64,000 nucleotides of DNA from Zingiber officinale (lineage: Eukaryota; Streptophyta; Magnoliopsida; Zingiberales; Zingiberaceae), in contig NC_056000.1 in assembly GCF_018446385.1 (NCBI RefSeq), forward strand, positions 47,958,722 to 48,022,721, given 5' to 3'. Shown piece after piece: positions 50,391 through 61,400 of the stretch; position 1 is the first letter of the stretch; each line of letters opens with the position of its first letter. The notes under the pieces were generated by a model. That model searched no databases, was not told the origin of the DNA, and worked only from the letters and a program-made list of their open reading frames with translations. A program made the position numbers and the translations under genes.

Positions 50391-51845
50391 ATGGCCGGAC
50401 CAAGCATCGTTCCACCAAAATTCGAGGGGGACTTCGCAGACTGGAAGCGACGTATGGAGGTATTCCTAAGAACTAATTTTGAAATTCGGTTTATTATGAA
50501 GTATGGTTTTGTAGCTCCGATGAATCAAGATGGAGAAGAAAAAGAAGAGAAACATTGGACAAAGAAGGAGCAGAATGAGTCTGTAGCGAACAACCGTGCG
50601 AAATATCACCCGCTGAGCGTGTTGCCGCCTCAAGAGGTTAACCGCATCGGAAGCTATTCATCTGCTAAAGAACTCTGGGAGAAGTTCCTGGAACTCCATG
50701 AAGGCACGTCCGAAGCGAAGCTCGCTAGAAGAGACATCCTCCGGAACAAGCTGATGAACATCCATCTGGAAAAAGGTGAGAAGGTAGCCAGTCTACACGC
50801 GAAGGTAAAAGAACTGATTAATGGTCTCGAGAACCTCGGAGAAATGGTAACAAATCAGGACACAATACGCTACGCACTCAACGCGTTTCCCAGAACTTCA
50901 GAATGGACATCAATCGTCAATGCCTACTATATTTCGAAAGACCTGGAGGTAAGTATTTTAGAAGAACTATTCTCCACTCTTGAATTGCATGAAACCAGGT
51001 GTGCCGGGACAACAAAGGAAGCAAGCCAGATGATTGCACTAAACGCAACCAAGAAGGATGAACCCGAGTCAGATTCAGAAGACGATCAGGAAGCATACAT
51101 GGTAAGAAACTTTAAAAAGTTTTTTAGATCTAATAAATTCAAAGTAATGCAGAATAAAAAGAATCCAAGAAATAGAAGAAGGATGTGTTGCTACCAGTAT
51201 CAAAAGGAAGGACACCTAAAAGAGGATTGCCCAGAACTAAAGAAGGACAAAGGCAAAATTCCCAAGAAGCACAAGAACCTAAAAGCTACTTGGGACGACA
51301 CTTCATCATCTGAGTCTGAGATTCAAGAATATGTCGGGCTAGCGCTGATGGCAAGCTACGAAGGGCAAAACACATCAGAACCTAGCATCGATGAAGGGGG
51401 AGCGACCTCAGATGAAAGCAGCGAAGCAGGGGGAGATTCAAGCTTCAAGTCTGATATGGTAAGTGAGGTATGCCTCTTACCCCCTGATCAACTTTACTTT
51501 GGTATTAAGGCAATGGCTAAATCCATGTATAAATTAGAAAATAAAAATACCAAATTAGAAAATAAAATTTTAGAAACAAAAAGAATTTTAGCAAAATCAT
51601 GTCTTATAGAGGATTTAGATAAATTGAAAATTGAAAATGAAAAACTAAAAGAAGAAATAGAAAGATTGAAAAAGTCTAATAGTTCAAATATTTCTACTTT
51701 TAGAAATTATAGAGGACTAAACTGGTATTATAGATTTCACCAAAATCAAATTAGAAAAATATCAAAGGCCTATGTACCTAGAAAATATTTAATTAACCCT
51801 GTAGGAAGGAACCTCTATTGGGTTCCAAAAACCTGTTTAATTTAA
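50391..51845 (+). CDS. Gag protein of the inner gag-only element
   Basis: 484 codons from the ATG at 50391, just after the primer site; the upstream part of the frame is LTR sequence. The N-terminal half (FEGDFADWKRRMEVFL, LWEKFLELHEGT, then KLMNIHLEKGEKVASLHAKV) is the copia Gag/UBN2 fold. A zinc-knuckle region lies at about residues 265-280 (GHLKEDCPELKK), an acidic Ser-rich linker follows, and the C-terminal third is a Lys/Glu coiled coil. The frame looks whole. Gag packages element RNA into particles. No pol follows, so reverse transcription would need another element. Confidence 0.85.
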   Translation: MAGPSIVPPKFEGDFADWKRRMEVFLRTNFEIRFIMKYGFVAPMNQDGEEKEEKHWTKKEQNESVANNRAKYHPLSVLPPQEVNRIGSYSSAKELWEKFLELHEGTSEAKLARRDILRNKLMNIHLEKGEKVASLHAKVKELINGLENLGEMVTNQDTIRYALNAFPRTSEWTSIVNAYYISKDLEVSILEELFSTLELHETRCAGTTKEASQMIALNATKKDEPESDSEDDQEAYMVRNFKKFFRSNKFKVMQNKKNPRNRRRMCCYQYQKEGHLKEDCPELKKDKGKIPKKHKNLKATWDDTSSSESEIQEYVGLALMASYEGQNTSEPSIDEGGATSDESSEAGGDSSFKSDMVSEVCLLPPDQLYFGIKAMAKSMYKLENKNTKLENKILETKRILAKSCLIEDLDKLKIENEKLKEEIERLKKSNSSNISTFRNYRGLNWYYRFHQNQIRKISKAYVPRKYLINPVGRNLYWVPKTCLI

Positions 51846-52102
51846 AATTAAAATTAGACTTAGCATTTTCAGCAAGGAAATTAAACAACTAATTTCTTTA
51901 TGAGACTTTGTCTAAGGAAGTGGTTGTTACTTCAATAACCAAGAAAGCCTAGTGCCTCGCCACGACCTGGAAGCCAAGTATCAAAATAAAACGTTTAATT
52001 GACTAACTAAAAAAAAGCATTAATTTAATTTACTTAATGTTTTAAAAGAGTTATTCAATTTGTGTTAGAAAATATTTAAAATTGATTTAAAAAGATTTTT
52101 TT

Positions 52103-52360
52103 ACCTTAGAATTTTTTTTATGAAAATTACCTTAGAATTTTTTTTTATGAAAATTGACTTAGATTTTTTTTAAAAAAATTTACCTTAGGATTTTTTTTTA
52201 TAAAAAATTGCCTTTAAATATTTTTAAAATTTGACTAAGAATTTTTTATGATAACTGCCTTCGAAATTTTTTTTATGAATATTGACTTAGAATTTTTTTA
52301 AAAATTAGAAAAGTTTGTTTAGAACGTGTTTTTAAGATTTGCCATAGAAATTTTTTTATG
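52103..52360. repeat. T-rich degenerate tandem repeat in the inner gag-only element
   Basis: About eight to ten units of the type ccttagaatttttttatgaaaatt, 25-35 bp each, lie between the gag stop and the polypurine tract. Confidence 0.7.
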
Positions 52361-52523
52361 TGATCAAAGGGGGAGAAGAATGTTAAGTCTAGGGGGAGGT
52401 ACATTTTTTTTTAAAATTGAAAAATCTTTAGACTTAGTTGCAAATTACTTGCAAATTAACTGTTTTTATTGTATTTGTTTACCCTAACTTAACTTGGGTT
52501 GCTCACATCAAAAAGGGGGAAAT

Positions 52524-53371
52524 TGTTGGAACCCCGAGGTATTTTGATGTGATCAAACAACTTAAGTTAGGTCCTGCTTTGTCTAACCCTTGTGTCTAAG
52601 TGTGCAGGAGCTTAGGAACACAGGAAGTCGAGCGGAAGACGCGGCTAGCGAGAAGAACGGCACGGGAGAGAGCCGACAGGTTCGGTGCGTTCGAGGGACG
52701 AGGTGACTGCGGAAGAGTACACCGGTGGACGAGAAGAACGTACACGGCGTTCGAGGGACGAGAAACCGGGAAGGAAGGATGCTCGAGGAGAAGGTCGGAA
52801 CTTGGATTCGGGTGAGCCCTATTCCGGATGGCCGAGATCACCCAAGCTAGCGGAGTTGGAGTGAAAGTCCCGGACCGAGAAAAGTCAACTCTGTTGACTT
52901 TCCTGGTCCGGGCGCCCGGAACCATTCCGGGCGCCCAGACCCAGATTTTGTCTAGGATCGCGTCAAAAGCAATCTGAACGTTGGGGGATAAAATTTTATC
53001 CCCCCAGGGCGCCCGGAACCCCTTCGGGGCGCCCCGAACAGTGCTATAAATATAGCACTGATCTGCACAGTTAATAAAACTAACTTGTAATCCATTGTCT
53101 CTGTGCTTTCTATTCTTTTATACTGTCAACGCTGTAAGAGGTTACTCCGCCCAGAGGAGAATCAGATAGTGCGTCATCTTTGCCTTGGATTAGCAATCCT
53201 CTGATTGTAAACCAAGTAAACCCTCTGCGTCTGAATTTGTTTCTAATTAGTCTCTTTTATTTATTATTATAAGTTCTTTTAAATTAGTTGAATATTCGAG
53301 AAAGATTTGTGGTTTATTTTTTGTAGGGCAATTCACCCCTCCCCTTTTGTCGGCCTCCAAAGGGACCAACA
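52524..53371 (+). repeat. 3' LTR of the inner gag-only element
   Basis: 848 bp. It has the same TATA hairpin at 53040-53059 and four GGGCGCCC-type palindromes at about 52905-53035. Confidence 0.88.
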
Positions 53372-53874
53372 ATTTCCTCATCCTTCTCCTCCTTGGGTAT
53401 TAAACATAAGTCAACTTTCAGTTGTTCTACCTCCACTTGACCCATGCACTATGTCCTTTTCTTCAGACTTCTCCCCTTCATGTGTAGGCATAGATTCTTC
53501 ACTTAGAACCTTCTTTACTTTGCTCCACAAATTATGTGTGTTCTCGTATTTACCTACATGACGTACAACATTATTAGGAAAAATATCAATTAAAATTGAT
53601 ATTACCTTTGAATTTACCTTTGATCGTGAGATTTGCTCTGTCGTCCAATAACGTCGTCGGAGTCTCTTCCCTTTCTTATCTCTTAGGACTTTAAATGTCT
53701 CCTCAATAACCATTATGGTGTTCTGATCCATCTCAAAGAAGTTCTTCATTTTCACATCCAAAAGTGATGCCCCATAGACTTCCTCCTTCATACTTCTGCG
53801 GAACCATCAAGCTAGTCATCCTTAACTTCCTCGACGGTTAGTCTAATAGAGAGTGTCCTCGTTCTAATACCACT
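53372..53874 (-). mobile_element. Gag N-terminal part of the outer element
   Basis: The minus strand at about 53411-53850 encodes a copia-type gag start (MKNFFEMDQNTIMVIEETFKV region). It sits beside the primer site at 53862-53874 and is separated from the rest of the gag by the inner gag-only element. It is a fossil. Confidence 0.65.
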
Positions 53875-54905
53875 TGTTGGGGATATTTGGATCAACTATA
53901 AGGGGAGGTTGAATAGACAATCATCCTAAATCGCTTTCCTACGTATTTGTTAGCACAACGTAATACAAACAATACAAATACGAATATGAAAACTAAACTA
54001 TAAAGATGAGAAAGCAAACCACTGCACGCCAATTTACATGGTTCAGAGATAACTTGCTCCTACTCAACGGCTGCCCATAAGGTGGATGATCCCTATTCAT
54101 CGGTGGATTAGCCCCTGATAAACTCTGGTTACCTCAAGTCTTCTTTTGGGTGGAGAAACCTCACCACAACACCAACCAAGATCTCTTGGATTACAAAGAG
54201 CACTTGAAGACTTTGATGAATACTAATTATGGTTAATCGCCACTAATTTTGTCAACCAAGACTAGCCACCCCAAGCTTTATTATATAGAGCTTGGAAAAA
54301 TCAGCAAGCTGGTTTTACCGTTACCAGTCGATTGATACTTTCACAAGTCGATTGGTACTGGCCAACGGTCCTCCATAGAAGCCATGATTCTGCCAACGAC
54401 TCTTTATCAATTTATTGGTACCATCACCAGTCAACTAATCCCTTCAGTCGTTGGACACAGAAGCCTTTTGTACCTTGCCCCAGTTGACTGGTCTAGATGT
54501 TAGCCGACTGGTAAAATCCTAAACCTAGGCTTCCCTTCCCGAGTGCATTTCTCTCGCCCTCAGACTCACTTGACTCTTCTTTGCAGTCTTGACATCTTGC
54601 CTTCAAGTCTCCTTCCTTTGGCTCTTGTCTCTCGGATGCATTCAATCCCGCGGCTTGTCCCAATGTCAACCTTCGCATATGCTTTGAAGTTTACTTCCTC
54701 GGCTTATCCTTGCTTCCTTGTCCACGTTCCCTCGGATGCTCCATGCTTCATCAGACCCGAAGCCATCAAGCTAAGTCATATGCATATCCTGCAAACTTGC
54801 ACAACTTAAATGCATATATCAAATATAAGGGTAAACCAAACTTAAACTCTTTGCCCAAACATCAAAACTCATGGTCACACCGGACCCTCAAGATTGCTTC
54901 CAATA
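53875..54905 (-). repeat. 5' LTR of the outer gag-only element
   Basis: About 1031 bp, pairs with 36948-37971, and is followed by the target duplication gtatt at 54906-54910. Confidence 0.85.
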
Positions 54906-54991
54906 GTATTCCGTGATTGAGCTTGTACTAGGTCTTTTCGCCTCCGAGAAGGAGGTTTTCATAGTACATATGTGAGAGTGAGGAGTTTGTT

Positions 54992-55032
54992 GGGATCGTT
55001 CGTACTCGGCTAGAGAGGGGGGGGTGTGAATA
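54992..55032 (-). mobile_element. Short LTR-end fragment related to the outer element
   Basis: The phrase tgttgggatcgttcgtactcggctagagaggg...gtgaatagc resembles the LTR end at 36948 (ttggaccggctagaaggag...gttgaatagc). It is cut at 55033 by copia B sequence. Confidence 0.45.
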
Positions 55033-55748
55033 GCAGTTCTTTATGCTCCGGCTGACAGAAGCCTAATGTATGCTATGCACGAGACCAGAAATCTGTTTTG
55101 CCAAGGGCATAGTTAGCAGATATCAAAGTAACTCTAGACAAGGACAGTGGACTGCAGTAAAGCATATATTGAAGTACCTTAGAGGTACTAGAGATTATAT
55201 GCTAGCTTACAAGGCAGTTAATTTGGTCCTTGTGGGTTACATGGATTTTGATTTCCAATCGGATATGGACAATAATAAGTCAACCTCGGGGTTTTGTGCT
55301 TACTTTAGGAGGTAAAGTCATAACTATGGAAGAGTGATAAGCATAGGTGTTTTTCTGGACTCCACCATAGAAGTTTAGTATATGGCAAGCCTCTGAGGCA
55401 GCCATAAAAGCTGAATGACTCAATAACCTCAAGATAGACTTAGATATGATTTCTGGTTTGCCCAAAGATTATTACAATTTATTGTAATAATGTTGGTGCA
55501 GTAGCAAACTCAAAGAAACCATAAGTCTATAAGGCAAGTAAACACAATAGAGCGCAAGTACCACCCAATACGAGAAATAGTATAAACGAGGAGAAGTTGT
55601 TGCCGCCCAGATTGCATCAGGTGATGACCTATAGATCCTTTCACTAAGGTCCTTAAGGCAAGAGCTTTTGATGGGCATGTTGAAGGGTTGGGAATCAGAT
55701 GTATGGCAGCAGATATGACAGCTTAGTCTTTTAGTATAAGTGGGAGAT
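55033..55748 (+). mobile_element. 3' interior end of a copia element (RNase H part), first tandem unit
   Basis: Carries the copia RNase H phrases GIVSRYQSN, WTAVKHILKYL, GTRDYMLAYKA and KSTSGFCAYF, then a polypurine tract directly before the LTR at 55749. It is about 99 percent identical to 62213-62928 with a constant offset of 7180. It is a broken fossil, and its left edge is an abrupt junction. Confidence 0.85.
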
Positions 55749-58428
55749 TGTTAGAGTGTATACTAAAAGCCTAGCTTTTGGTATAAACATTTATCTAGAA
55801 ATAAGAATCACATTGGTCAAATGTCTACATTTATGATAAATGTAGTTGTTCAATTAATTTATATTGTAGATAACATGGTGTGTGGTGTCACACACAGAGG
55901 ATCATGTTATCAGTACCTTATAAATTATAAACAGTAGCTCACGACCATAATGGAAAGGAACAAACCATTGGAAGGTCGTAGTGTAATTAGGTATTAGTTT
56001 ATCTTAACTATATAATTACACTAGTACACTTAGAGTGTATTGAGTAGGACCATTAGAGGTCGTTTCTTTTATACTGACTTTATAAAGAAACAAAGACCTC
56101 AGTTATTATGGAAGTGTGTGCTCTTAATCCTAATATAATAACAAGCACATATATTTGATATTTATTTCTTTAATTTATCAATGGGTGAGATTTAGTTCGA
56201 TAAATCAATAAGCCCGATAAGTTGGGAAATGATATCACTTATAGTGTGTGTTGTTGATTATAGAAGGAAACTGTGTCCTAGTGATCTAGGTTGATAATGT
56301 CCCCAAGAGGAGCTCATAAGGATTGTCATGTTAAACCCTGCAGGTGGACTTAGTCCGACATGACGATGAAGTTGAGTGGTACTACTCTTGGAGCTAGATA
56401 TTAATTAAGTGAGTTGTCAGTAACTTACTTAATTAGTGGACATTTGTTATCTTAAACACAGGGAGACTAACACACTCATAATAAGAAGGAGCCCAAAATG
56501 TAATTTGGGATTGGTGCGGTAGTTCAATAATAGTTCTTTAGTGGAATGAATTATTATTGATGAAATTAAGTTGTGTGTTCGGGGCGAACACGGGATGCTT
56601 AATTTCATCGGGAGACCAAAACCAATTCCTCCTCTCGGTCCCTATCGTAGCCTCTAGTATATAGAGATTTATACCCACCGCATACCCACCTTCTTACCCA
56701 TCCAATGGGGCCGGCGAAGCTAGCTTGGAACCCAAGCTAGGGCCGGCCAAGTCCAAGTGGATGAGTCATGTAGGTGGCCGGCCAAAGCTTGGGTCCCAAG
56801 CTTAGGTGGCCGGCCACTAGAATATTAAAAAGGATTTTTATTAAAATTATTTCTTATGTGGATATCATGTTTTTAAAAGAGAGTTTAAAAATTAAAAATT
56901 TCCTTTATAACTTTCTACAAAAGATTAAGAGAAGAGATTAATCTCTTTCCTTATTTGTAGATTAAAAGGATGGTTTTAATTTTTGGTAAAAACTTTCCTT
57001 ATTTGTAAATCATCTACATGTTTAAAAGAGAGTTTAAAATTTGAAATCTTTCCTTATTTGTTGATTAAAGGAGGATTTTAAATTTTAAGAAAACTTTCAA
57101 TTTTAATCATGTTCATGATTTAAAAGAGAGTTTAAAATTAAATATTCTCTTTTATAAGTTTCTACAAAAGATTAAGAAAAGATTTGATATCTTTCCTTAT
57201 TTGTAGATTAAAAGAGATTTTAATTTTTAGAGATAACTTTTTTTTATCCACATGTTTAAAAGAAATATTTTAATTTATAAAATTTCCTTTTTATTAACCA
57301 CCATGAAGGGAAAAATTATTTGAGAAATTTTTATAAATTTCCGAAAGCAAATTAGGAAGTTTTAATTCTTGTGTGAATTAAAATTTCCTTGATTTGTGGA
57401 ATGGTGTGGCCGGCCATTGTATTTGTAAAAAGGAAATTATTTTTAATTAAATAAAATTTTCTTTTTCATGGCAAAATAATTAAGGAAGTTTTTAATTAAA
57501 TTTCCTTATTTGCCAAGACCAAGGATTATAAAAGAGGGGGTAGAGAAGGCTTCATGGTGAACAACTCTATTATTCTTCTCCTCTCTTTTCCTCCTTGGTG
57601 GCCGGCCCTAGCTTCTTCCTCTTCTCTTCTTCTTATGGCCGGCGGCAACCTCTCTTGGAGCTCTTGATGGTGGCCGGTTCTAGCTAGGAGAAGAAGGAGA
57701 GAAAGGTGGTTTTGTTTCTTGCATCCCTTGGAGCTTGGTGGTGGTGGCCGGACCTCTACTTCTCTTGGAGAATTGTGGTGGCCGAAACTTGCAAGGAAGA
57801 AGAAGGTGCTTGGTGGTTCTCATCTCGGAAGATCGTTGCCCACACAACGTCCGAGGTTAGAAGAGGAATACGGTAGAAGATCAAGAGGTCTTTTTAGAAG
57901 GTATAACTAGTAATTTTTCCTTTCCGCATCATGCTAGTTATTTATGGAAATAATACCAAATACAAGAGGCTTACGATTCTAGTATTTCGAATATGTTTTT
58001 CGAAGTTGTGTTCTTTTATTTTTTCTTTTCCTTGTGATTTGATTGTTCTTTTCGGTTAACCTAAAGTTATTTTAGGAAATTAAATATTAGCTTTCCATAA
58101 AAGGTTTTGTCTAGTCGGTGGTGGTTGCTCCCATATCCAAGAAGGCCATGTGCCTCGCCACGTCAGTACTGGGAATCAATTATGGAAATTAATATTTAAT
58201 GGAATTAATAACTTAAGGTGACTTGGGTCGAACGTGTTAAGTTCCGCAGGAGATCCAAGTCAAAACCTAAAAGAACAAATAGATTAAGTTTTGGATCAAA
58301 CGTGTTAAGTTCCGCAGGCGATCCAAAATTTAATTTAAAAGAACACATGGTAGCTAGGAAAAGGTTCAGACCTTTGTACAAAATTTTTGTACAGTGGAAC
58401 CTCTAGGTTTTCCGAGTAGCAACCAACA
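55749..58428 (+). repeat. Copia B LTR, complete (2680 bp)
   Basis: TGTTAG...CCAACA, the same family as copia A but about 270 bp longer. The extra length is in 56850-57300, where phrases like tccttatttgtagattaaa and tttaaaagagagtttaaa recur several times. TATA box at about 57526; five GGCCGGCC palindromes. The primer site attggtatcagagc follows. Confidence 0.92.
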
Positions 58429-61400
58429 ATTGGTATCAGAGCTAGGGATTTGCCTCTGTGTATTTGGTATTAGTTTAATTATGCACATGTCATACATAAT
58501 TTAGGCAGGATAATAGTAAGATGTGCTAACTTGGTGGATGCAGGATCCAACTATTATGACTTATAGATATTGTGTGTGTGATTGGACCCTTGGACATGTC
58601 AAGGCCATTTTATTGTGTGTGCATGATTGTATTATAAAATACAGCAGGAGCTGTATTTAGTTTTATTAGGATTTTATTTTTTGATCTAGTTACATGTACA
58701 TTCCTTCGAGGAATATAGGATCAAAAAATGTAAAATTCTATTTATGTCGCGGATTGAATCTTGCAAGGCGTGGAACCTTTTGAGGACCAGAGGCACAGCG
58801 GAACAAGGAGCAAGATGGATGCGACAACTAGACCCGGTGGCGGTGGCCAAAGATGGCAGCAGCTAGGATTGGTGACACACGGAGGACAGCAATAGATAAA
58901 AGCCATAATAGTTGAAAATTAGATTTTTCTATTTATTGCTTTTATATTGTACTGTGTGTGCATGTTAGTATACATAGACTAGTATAGTTAAAAATTCCTC
59001 GTTTATAAATAACTAAATGGGAGAGGGATTTTTAAATAAATCCCATGGTCTCCATTACTGGTTTGTAAGTGATGCAAACAAGCTTGCGCGTTGGCTCTGA
59101 GTGCCTTCCTCCATAACGGATGAGCTTGTTTGTAGATCACTAGAACAGACTTCCAATTTTGGATGACTATAGGAAGTTAATTAAGAGTGTGTGATCTTCC
59201 CCAACGGAAGAGGCATAATCTTATTAATGGACTTAGTGTCAAGTAATGGTATACACTTAGGCATGTCTAATAGTATCCTCCCCATCGGAGTCACTGCTAT
59301 TATTTGTGTGACCGAAGAAAACTAACTATTAATTTGTCAAATAAAAAGGTTGACAAGATAATAAAATTAAAAACCCCTCTTACAAATGTTTGATTTTGTA
59401 TACGTCCACACTAACGTGGCATACAAAATTCACGGTGTTTGAGGTAATTTTATTTGTCATAAAAATTTATTGACAAGATAATTAATGGGTAAAACCCTCC
59501 TCTTACAAATGTTTAAATTTTGTATACGTCCACACTAACGTGGCATGCAAAATTCACAGTGTTTGAGGTGTTGGTGAATTTAAATAATATTGTTTGAAGA
59601 ATCAATGTTATTTTAAATTCAAAGAGTTTTGACCAAATATTTGATCAAAGACAGATCAACTATTAATTTTATTCGTCATAAAGTAAAGTTGACGAGATAA
59701 TAAAATTAATGAATAAAATCTCCTCTTCGATTTTGTATATACAAAATTCATGGAGATTTTAAGGAGTTGATCTTGACCAAATATTTTTGTGATTTTTAGG
59801 ATGTTTGTCAATCCCTAGTAGTCATACTATAGAAAAAGACTTAGTAGTCCCAATTGTAATGATTGGAAATAGGACTTGGACATTAAGGTAGACTGTCTTC
59901 TTAGAACTAAGAACAATTTAGGTGTATTTAATTCATTAGTTGAAACATGTCTAGTGGTGTTATCTACCAGAACCTGGAGTGTAGATACAAGATGCCATTA
60001 ATCATGTCTGCAATTCAGGGTTCCAGGAAACCCGACAACTAAATGAAAGGTAAATCACCGTCCACATGAGCACTACTGTAAAAGTGGTAGTTGTTGCAGT
60101 GGGAGATGTTTATCCTTTGATAAGAATAAAATATGGATTTTAAGTAATTGTCTTTACGTACCAAGTTTAGAAAGAACCTGATTTCAGTTTCTAAACTATT
60201 ATAGATATTGTGTCTATTTTGATAACAAAGATGTTATCAAGAAAAATAAGAAAATTATCTATTCTGGTATGATGGTTGACAATTTATAATCCAATAACTC
60301 CCACGATGCAACAAATGGAAATTAGTAACACATCTTCTAATTTTAAGAGAAAGCAACCTTCAGAAAAGAACCAATTATATCTTTGGCATCTAAAAGCTAG
60401 GTTATACTTGAGTAGGATTCATTGGTAGCTGATGAACTTTTGGGTTCATTGGTAGTGGAAATCTTTCCAACCTGCGAGTCTTACTTAGAAAGAAAATAAC
60501 CAAGAAGCTTTTAAGGGGTATGGAGTCAAATATATGTTGAAATTGGTTCATTCTGATTTGTGTGATCCTATGACTATCCAGACAAGAGGTAGTATTGAAT
60601 ATTTTGTCTATTTTATAGACAACTATTCAAGATACAAATAAATTTACTTAATGTGCCGCAAGACTAAGTACTTTGATTAGTTCAAAGAGTACAAGGCTGA
60701 TGCGGAGAAATGTTAAAGTAAAAGTCACTATGGTAAGATCGTAGTGGCAAGTACCTCTTGGGAGAATTTAGGAGTCACTTATCAGAAGTTGGATTTTAAT
60801 CCCAACTAACTACATCTGGTACACCGCAACAGAATGATGTAGTAGAAAAAAGGTATATGACTCTTATGGAATAATTAGATAGGTGATGAGTTATTCAGAA
60901 AATTACCAAATTTGTTTTAAGGATATGCTCTGGAAACGGAAGTGAACGTAGTACCTTCCAAAGTCATAACTCTCTACTCATATAGAGTTGCTGAATAGGC
61001 GTAAGCCTATTTTGAAGCATATTCGGATTCGGGTAATCCAGCACATATGAGAGATAATGATAAGTTGGATAGGAGTTCACTTGTTTGTAAGTTATCCTAG
61101 ATAAACAAAAGTAGGTTTATAGTCTTAAAAATCGGAAGGTCATTGACTGATTTTAGAAAAGGACTATATAATGAACCACGTGCTCATAAGTAAATTTGTT
61201 CTTAAGGAAATAATAAAAGACATGTCTAATCTAGTACCAACTGTACAAGATGAGATACCACAAGGAAAACTGCAACACGTATCACAAATGATACACAATT
61301 AAAAAAATGCCTTGTCGTAGTGGGAGGGTTGTTAAGCAACCTTAAAAGATTCATGTTTTGGGAGAGTTTTTGGACTCGATCCCTGAAGGACATGAACCTG

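Larger units (their letters stand above)
49503..53371 (+). mobile_element. Inner gag-only LTR retrotransposon (TR-GAG-like)
   Basis: LTRs at 49503-50335 and 52524-53371 (833 and 848 bp, TGTTGG...CCAACA). The primer site agtggtatcagagc follows the first and the polypurine tract aaaaagggggaaat precedes the second. The flanks are near-matching 5-mers (atttt and atttc). The 2188-bp interior holds one long gag frame and about 680 bp of T-rich non-coding DNA, with no pol. It looks whole for a gag-only element and is inserted in the opposite orientation into the gag of the outer element. LTR similarity is high, so the insertion is fairly young. Confidence 0.87.
36948..54905 (-). mobile_element. Outer gag-only LTR retrotransposon (TR-GAG-like), carrying two nested insertions
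   Basis: Minus-strand element with LTRs at 36948-37971 (3') and 53875-54905 (5'). The target duplication gtatt occurs at 36943-36947 and 54906-54910. A polypurine tract (aaaaaaggaggaga) abuts the 3' LTR and a tRNA-Met-type primer site (agtggtattagaac) abuts the 5' LTR. After setting aside the insertions at 38219-47569 and 49503-53371, the interior is only about 2.7 kb and shows gag-type sequence but no reverse transcriptase, integrase or RNase H. It is broken by the two insertions and by decay. It must have relied on enzymes from other elements. Confidence 0.82.
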
